A stretch of DNA of 59,653 nucleotides from Pseudomonadota bacterium. Its GTDB lineage: Bacteria; Pseudomonadota; Gammaproteobacteria; Pseudomonadales; Azotimanducaceae. The notes below the pieces were generated by a model. It was not told the DNA's origin and made no database searches. It was given only the letters and a program-made list of their open reading frames with translations. The number at the start of each line of letters is the position of its first letter. Positions within the stretch are counted from its first letter, which is position 1. Positions 55,342-59,653 of this stretch are shown here, piece by piece. The translations under genes and the position numbers were made by a program. The stretch is taken from contig JAQBUI010000018.1 in the NCBI GenBank assembly GCA_027624035.1, forward strand, positions 1 to 59,653, read 5' to 3'.

Positions 55342-55384
55342 TCCGGCACGACTACGGCGTGCCTGACGCGAGCACGCCAATGGC
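55342..55384 (-). repeat. Half-unit of the dispersed repeat encoding the C-terminus of the aldo/keto reductase
   Basis: On the minus strand the element reads GCC-ATTGGCGTGC-TCGCGTC-AGGCACGCCGTAGTCGTGCC, a variant of the 5' module with GCGTGC / GCACGC-type arms. It fills the space from the first base after the hldE TGA to the last codons of the reductase. The reductase's final residues GVLASGTP and its TAG stop are encoded inside the repeat. It forms the entire convergent junction. Confidence 0.82.
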
Positions 55385-56149
55385 TTTCAGGGCTGCTCTG
55401 ACGTTTGACTTCAAGTGATCCTCGCTGATGGTTCCTACGATGACCGAGGATACCGCCGGTATGGACAGGGCCCGCTGCAGATCGCCCGTGACATCGGAAG
55501 AGTAACCGCTTCCCAGTGCCTTTTTTACGAGAACCGGCTTGTGCAGTGCCTCGGCCCTGGAGATCACCGCAAGCTGATCATCCGGCTGCAAGGAGACCAT
55601 TACGACGTCCAGTATTTCAAGTGCATACAGACCTGCCTCGACGGTCTTGGTCGAGGCACCAATGGCCCGGATTGAACCGGCCTGCCGAAGGTGGACCAGG
55701 GTCTCGACCACTTCCGTGTCACGCAGCGCCCGGACATCCTCGTCAGGGCAGTGAATGAGGACAATATCAAGATAGTCCGTCTTCAGCCTGCGCAGACTGG
55801 TCTCGATGCTGGTAATCGTTGCCTGGGCTGAGAAATCCCACCGGGACGTCCCGTCGTAGATCTCGCCCACCTTGGTGCTCAGTATCCAGTCACTTCGAGA
55901 TCCCCGGATCAGTTCCCCGAGCCTCGTTTCGCTGCTGCCGTAGGCGGGCGCGGTATCGAGAAGGTTGATACCAAGGTCACTGGCAAGCGCGAGCAGGCTG
56001 GCAAGCTCATCGGTTTCGGGAAGATCAAAGGCGGAAGGATACTTCACGTCTGTGTTGCGACCGAATTTGACAGTCCCCAGACCAAGCGGCGAGACCGACA
56101 TCTCACCAACACGCCGCCGGTGCTCCGGGCCGAGATGACCCCGCTTCAT
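55352..56149 (-). CDS. Aldo/keto reductase
   Basis: The 265-residue protein has the AKR tetrad: Asp and Tyr in NLLDTAPAYGSSETRLG, Lys in WILSTKVG and His in DIVLIHCPDED. SVIVGTISEDHLKSNV is near the C-terminus. It is an NAD(P)H-dependent oxidoreductase of unknown substrate. It is coupled to the upstream FAD oxidoreductase by a 4-bp overlap. The same pair lies near waaA in Pseudomonas (PA4992/PA4991-like). The last codons derive from a repeat element. Confidence 0.88.
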   Translation of the reverse strand: MKRGHLGPEHRRRVGEMSVSPLGLGTVKFGRNTDVKYPSAFDLPETDELASLLALASDLGINLLDTAPAYGSSETRLGELIRGSRSDWILSTKVGEIYDGTSRWDFSAQATITSIETSLRRLKTDYLDIVLIHCPDEDVRALRDTEVVETLVHLRQAGSIRAIGASTKTVEAGLYALEILDVVMVSLQPDDQLAVISRAEALHKPVLVKKALGSGYSSDVTGDLQRALSIPAVSSVIVGTISEDHLKSNVRAALKAIGVLASGTP

Positions 56150-57300
56150 TTGAAGGCGACCGACCAGGGCGGCCTCGCGAGTCGCGGGGGTTCGAGGCCG
56201 TCGGTGGCTGGCTGGTCAAATTCCGGTTGCTCCCTGATCAGCGCCAGCACCCGATTGGCCAGCATGGGGACCAGGGTCAACTTGGTGGGCCAGCAGAAGA
56301 CGACGTTATCCTGCCGCTCGCAGTATGGCTCATCAGGCCGCCTGCCATGGGGCTGATAATGTTCAGCCCGATCGACACGCAGGGTTGCCCACTGACAGCC
56401 TGACAGATCAATAAAGGGGAGCATGGCATCCAGTTCGGATTGCGCGTGGACGATCTGCTCAGGCTCGCTCAGGTGCACGCCGGACTCCGCCAGCTCACCG
56501 CCCAGGTACCAGACGATATCGCCATCGTCACATGGGTGAGAGGTGATGGTGAGTCTCGGCTTGTCCAGACTCTTCAGGCTGACGCCATGGGCATACAACC
56601 GCGGCAGCCGGCCCTTGACCATGACCTGATGGAGTGGCCGGGTCTGCATCGCGACTTCGAATTGGCCCTCACGGATCAGCGCCTCGTTGCCCTGGCCGGC
56701 GGCAAGAATGTAGCACTGGGCGCGCACGGAGGTCGTGTCAAGTTCCAGTTCCCTGATTCCCCGTGCCGACCTGATTATGGTCGGGGTCCCACAGATCAGC
56801 CGGCCCTGCTGCGCTTCGGCGAGCGAGGTCACAAGGCTGACTGTATCGAGCACCGCATCGGGCAATTCGTACAGCATGCCGCGGAAGACATTGTTGTCAA
56901 ACGGCGGAGGAAAGTCCGGTGGAGATAGTCGCCGGGTCCCGCCCATGATGGCGTGGGCGCCCAGATAGGCGGTGAGCCGTCCAGACAGGGCACTGTCCGA
57001 AAACAGAAAGTAGCGATCTGCCAGTAGCTTGACCTGGTGCAGGTCTGGTCTCTTTGCGCCCGCAAGGCATTCTCGCCATACACCCGGCATGTCGGCGATG
57101 GCCTCCGATGCGCCACTTCTTGTGCCCTGCAGACTGTACTTGAGTCCCCCGTGGATCATCCCCTGGGAAGCCAGCGTCTGGCCCGCTCCAAGGCCGTCCT
57201 TCTCGATGACAATACTGCTGTACCCGGCATCCGAGATCACAGTCTGAAGCCACAGTCCAGCAATGCCGCCGCCCACGATGGCGATGTCGGTTTCGATCAT
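56146..57300 (-). CDS. FAD-dependent oxidoreductase (DAO family)
   Basis: The 384-residue protein begins with the dinucleotide motif IAIVGGGIAGLWLQTVISDAGYSSIVIEKDG, followed by GAGQTLASQGMIHGGLKYSL, a glycine-oxidase/glycerol-3-phosphate-dehydrogenase-like pattern. CYILAAGQGNE lies in the middle, and the C-terminus has VVFCWPTKLTLVPMLANRV. Substrate unknown. It is translationally coupled to the aldo/keto reductase and divergent from waaA. The pair may act together on one metabolite; this is inference. Confidence 0.85.
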   Translation of the reverse strand: MIETDIAIVGGGIAGLWLQTVISDAGYSSIVIEKDGLGAGQTLASQGMIHGGLKYSLQGTRSGASEAIADMPGVWRECLAGAKRPDLHQVKLLADRYFLFSDSALSGRLTAYLGAHAIMGGTRRLSPPDFPPPFDNNVFRGMLYELPDAVLDTVSLVTSLAEAQQGRLICGTPTIIRSARGIRELELDTTSVRAQCYILAAGQGNEALIREGQFEVAMQTRPLHQVMVKGRLPRLYAHGVSLKSLDKPRLTITSHPCDDGDIVWYLGGELAESGVHLSEPEQIVHAQSELDAMLPFIDLSGCQWATLRVDRAEHYQPHGRRPDEPYCERQDNVVFCWPTKLTLVPMLANRVLALIREQPEFDQPATDGLEPPRLARPPWSVAFK

Positions 57301-57362
57301 GAGCGCTTACTGGGCAGGTAAAAGACGCTAGTATAGCCTATCCCTCGTCGGTCCCGGAATGG

Positions 57363-58631
57363 ATGGTGCTGCTCCGAAACCTGTACAGCCTGCTGTTTTA
57401 TCTTGTGCTGCCCGCAGTCTGGCTTCGTCTCATGTGGCGTTCGGTGCGCGAGCCGAACTACGCCGCAGACATGGGGCACCGCCTCGGTCACGTGCCACGC
57501 GTTCAATGCGATATCTGGATTCACGCGGTGTCAGCAGGGGAGACCATTGCTTCTGTGGCCATGGTCGAGCACCTTTTGAGCCTTGGGTACCGCATCGTCG
57601 TGACCAACATGACGCCAACCGGTCGTGAACGCGTCCGACATCTGCTGGGTGATCGGGTGATCAACTATTACGCGCCCTACGATGTACCCCATGCGGTTCG
57701 CCGCTTCCTGTCCCGGACCCGGCCGCGGGTGCTGGTCGTGGTCGATACAGAACTGTGGCCGAACATGTTCCACTATAGTGCCACCGCGGGTGTGAAGGTT
57801 CTGCTGGTCAATGCCCGGCTCTCCGCGAGGTCGGCGCGGGGATATCAGCGGGTAGCCGGGCTCACCCGGGCCATGATGCACGATATCACTGCGGTCGCTG
57901 CACAGAGCGAAGAACACGGTCAGCGGTTTCTGGCCCTCGGGCTCCCTGCCTCCCGGCTGCGTATCACCGGCAGCATCAAATTCGACAACTCGTTACCAGA
58001 TGACATCGAATCGCGCTCGGCCGGTATTCGGGCAGCTCTTGGTGAACATCATCGTATGATTGCCGCGAGTACACACGCTGGTGAAGAATCGATACTGCTC
58101 GATACGTTTTCTGTCCTGCGGGCCATAGACCCGGGCCTGCAGTTGATCCTGGCACCCAGGCATCCCCACCGTGGCGATGAGGTCTACGAACTCTGTCTGG
58201 CCGCTGGATTCCGGGTCGCCAGGCGCAGTCACGATGACGAATATTCAGCCGACACTGATGTACTCCTGGTCGATACTCTGGGCGAGTTAGCCTACTTCTA
58301 TGCTGCCTCGGATGTGGCTTTTGTAGGTGGAAGCCTGGTTCCCGTCGGCGGCCACAACTTTGTTGAGGCGGTCATGGCCGGTGTCCCCGTCGTGATGGGG
58401 CCGCATCTGGACAACATCGAGGACATTGCCAGGGCGTTTACCCGGCAAGCAGGGATGGTTGTGGTCGCCGATGGTGAGGAACTGAGCCAGGTACTGACCG
58501 GATGGCTCCAGGATGCTTCTATCCGTCTCGACGTCCAGCAACGTGCGACCCGGGTGTACGATCAGCAGCGGGGCGCACTCAAAGAGGTCACCGGGATCGT
58601 GACCGATGCATTGCAGGACACCAGCAGATGA
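57363..58631 (+). CDS. waaA: 3-deoxy-D-manno-octulosonic acid (Kdo) transferase
   Basis: The 422-residue GT30 protein has an N-terminal membrane anchor (LYSLLFYLVLPAVWLRLMW), IWIHAVSAGETIASVAMVEHL, VVDTELWPNMFHYS, the GSIKFDN linker and the donor site DTLGELAYFYAASDVAFVGGSLVPVGGHNFVEAVMAGVPVVMGPH. It transfers Kdo to lipid IVA. The ATG at 57363 is preferred. A -10-like TAGTAT lies at about 57330-57335, so it may have its own promoter. Confidence 0.95.
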   Translation: MVLLRNLYSLLFYLVLPAVWLRLMWRSVREPNYAADMGHRLGHVPRVQCDIWIHAVSAGETIASVAMVEHLLSLGYRIVVTNMTPTGRERVRHLLGDRVINYYAPYDVPHAVRRFLSRTRPRVLVVVDTELWPNMFHYSATAGVKVLLVNARLSARSARGYQRVAGLTRAMMHDITAVAAQSEEHGQRFLALGLPASRLRITGSIKFDNSLPDDIESRSAGIRAALGEHHRMIAASTHAGEESILLDTFSVLRAIDPGLQLILAPRHPHRGDEVYELCLAAGFRVARRSHDDEYSADTDVLLVDTLGELAYFYAASDVAFVGGSLVPVGGHNFVEAVMAGVPVVMGPHLDNIEDIARAFTRQAGMVVVADGEELSQVLTGWLQDASIRLDVQQRATRVYDQQRGALKEVTGIVTDALQDTSR

Positions 58632-59057
58632 ACCCGACTGGGACGGGCAATCGTAACCCGGATCCGCCGGCACGGTCACGATGTCTGCCTTAGTACAGCA
58701 CGCGGCCGTATTCTGGCCTGTTGAGTTGCCTGGATTGCGAGCACCAGAAATGTCTAACGACAAGACTGGGTGGTGAAGCCGATCGCTTCCGCCAGGTCTG
58801 CCTGATGAGAAGGCGCCCGATGTCAAGGCGATTCCGTCCGCGACACGAGATCAGATCGCCGACGCTACGGCTTGACGCTTCAGCAGTAGAGCCTTGATTA
58901 TCCGGCCTGGAATACAGTCTGGAATGCAATTTGCAGTGCCATGAACAAGGCAGATTGTCCATAGTCTGGTGGGTTTTATTCCTTGTGCACCGCTGCTGGA
59001 TTATGTGTTAATTTGTTTCGGAACCTCAACGAACTGTAGTGCGAGTATGAAATCAGC
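58632..59057. other. Gene-free stretch between waaA and the DUF1249 gene
   Basis: This 426-bp stretch has no convincing gene. A 90-codon minus-strand frame (58690-58962) lacks any family-like sequence. The last 80 bp are AT-richer and include a possible TGTTAAT -10 near 59004-59010 upstream of the DUF1249 start. In Pseudomonas tolC, thiC and nudF lie between waaA and the DUF1249 gene, so this may be a deletion scar. I found no trace of those genes. Confidence 0.5.
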
Positions 59058-59510
59058 ATGAAATCGAAACGCAGATACGTGCCTGATCTGATTTCCGACA
59101 TGGCGGAATGCGATGCCAACTATCTACGCTTACACCGCTTGTTTCCCAACATGTTTGAGAAAGACAACCTCGTGTTTGGTGTTCAGGGTACGACTGAAGA
59201 TGGCGCCATCGTCACCATCCGAATTACAGAGCGTTGCCCCTATACGACCATGCTGTCGGTAGACGTTGAGAGTGATGTGGACCGTCCCTGGATTCGCTGG
59301 CCGAGTCTTGAAGTCAGGGTCTATCAGGATCTCAATACCGCTGAAGTTGTGAGTTTTGAGCGCCATCGGCATCTGAAATACCGCTACCCGGTACCGAATC
59401 CCCAGATGTATCAACCGGACGAAAAGTCCCAGATCAATCGGTTCTTCGGAGAACTGCTGACGTTCTGTCTGAAACATGGGCACTCGCTTGAGGCCTCGTT
59501 TATTCGTTGA
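59058..59510 (+). CDS. DUF1249-family protein (YqiB-like)
   Basis: The 150-residue protein begins MKSKRRYVPDLISDMAECDANYLRLHRLFP, the conserved DUF1249 N-terminus. It continues with ITERCPYTTMLSVDVE, LEVRVYQDLNTAEVVSFERHRHLKYRYPVPNPQMYQPDEKSQINRFFGELL. YqiB-like proteins are usually next to nudF and parE and have no assigned function. Here the gene stands alone downstream of waaA. A tandem hairpin repeat starts 11 bp after its stop. Confidence 0.9.
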   Translation: MKSKRRYVPDLISDMAECDANYLRLHRLFPNMFEKDNLVFGVQGTTEDGAIVTIRITERCPYTTMLSVDVESDVDRPWIRWPSLEVRVYQDLNTAEVVSFERHRHLKYRYPVPNPQMYQPDEKSQINRFFGELLTFCLKHGHSLEASFIR

Positions 59511-59518
59511 TTCTTTTT

Positions 59519-59653
59519 GACGAGAGGGGTTTCCCCTCGCGCTCTGCTCTTTACTACGAGGGGGAATCCCCCTCGCGCTCCCCCGGCTGAGGGCTCTTTC
59601 TACGAGGGGGTATCCCCCCTCGCGCTCCCCGGGCTGAGGGCTCTTTCTACGAG
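59519..59653 (+). repeat. Tandem GC-rich palindromic hairpin repeats, continuing past the window
   Basis: CGAG-starting units occur at 59521, 59557, 59603 and 59650, with spacings of 36, 46 and 47 bp. Each holds a strong hairpin: GAGGGG-TTT-CCCCTC, then CGAGGGGG-AAT-CCCCCTCG, then CGAGGGGG-TAT-CCCCCCTCG. Units 2 and 3 continue with CGCGCTCCCC, GGCTGAGGGCTC and TTTCTA. The T-run after each GGGCTC resembles a weak terminator tail. The fourth unit is cut by the window end. It is unrelated in sequence to the 86-87 bp family. Confidence 0.9.

Noticed and set aside
58690-58962. Small minus-strand gene downstream of waaA
   Set aside because: The 90-residue translation is Cys/Arg/Ser-rich with no domain-like pattern or convincing ribosome-binding site.

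Overview
The window reads as a dense chromosomal segment of a free-living gammaproteobacterium. It has roughly 57-60% GC by eye, short intergenic gaps and frequent 1-4 bp start/stop overlaps. Gene content and local order resemble Pseudomonas-type genomes at several loci: glnE-ilvE-waaF-waaC-waaG-waaP-kinases-carbamoyltransferase through to hldE and waaA, zapA-ssrS-ygfA, rppH-ptsP, argE-argA, and ygfB-pepP-ubiH joined to gcvTHP. There is no tRNA, rRNA, transposase, integrase, phage gene or CRISPR array.

Layout. 1-2735 (minus): metK, metF and an rsmE cut by the window edge. 3190-8940 (plus): central carbon genes tkt-pgk-fba and a D-2-hydroxyglutarate-dehydrogenase-like flavoprotein. 8937-11731 (minus): a TIGR02449 coiled-coil protein, zapA, 6S RNA, 5-formyl-THF cyclo-ligase, def and rpiA. 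11925-19368 (plus): ygfB, pepP, ubiH/ubiI and the full glycine cleavage system. 19313-20979 (minus): an imelysin-like lipoprotein and a HAD phosphatase. 21146-23962 (plus): rppH and ptsP. Then an NRDE/TANGO2 gene (minus), lgt, fabV, a membrane adenylate cyclase and hemE (plus), argE-argA (minus), and a GspE/PilB ATPase, glnE and ilvE (plus).

38110-52129 (plus) is an LPS core-assembly operon: waaF, waaC, a 2-kb insertion-like segment (DUF2799 lipoprotein, ArsR regulator, SRPBCC protein, repeats), a double WaaG glycosyltransferase, three WaaP-family kinases, a carbamoyltransferase, two GT4 glycosyltransferases and a methyltransferase. It is followed by a kinase-like gene and an LpxL-type acyltransferase (minus), hldE (plus), an aldo/keto reductase and FAD oxidoreductase (minus), waaA and a DUF1249 gene (plus). 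Together these make heptose and Kdo precursors, build the inner core and decorate it with phosphate and carbamoyl groups.

The most unusual signal is a dispersed, hairpin-forming repeat family with an 86-87 bp unit. It occurs at seven clear loci plus one decayed one (2847, 23955, 29391, 32037, 41913, 42067, 55342; trace at 52165). Units share a 5' module of the form GCCYTGAGCGTRCC-loop-GGYAYGC with compensatory changes in the stem. They repeatedly abut or contain the stop codons of flanking genes. A second, unrelated 46-47 bp hairpin repeat begins after the last gene and runs off the window. Other points of note are a WaaG-WaaG fusion, a decayed second copy of the waaC 3' end, a cyclo-ligase gene with no canonical start codon, and an ArsR operator lying exactly between -35 and -10.
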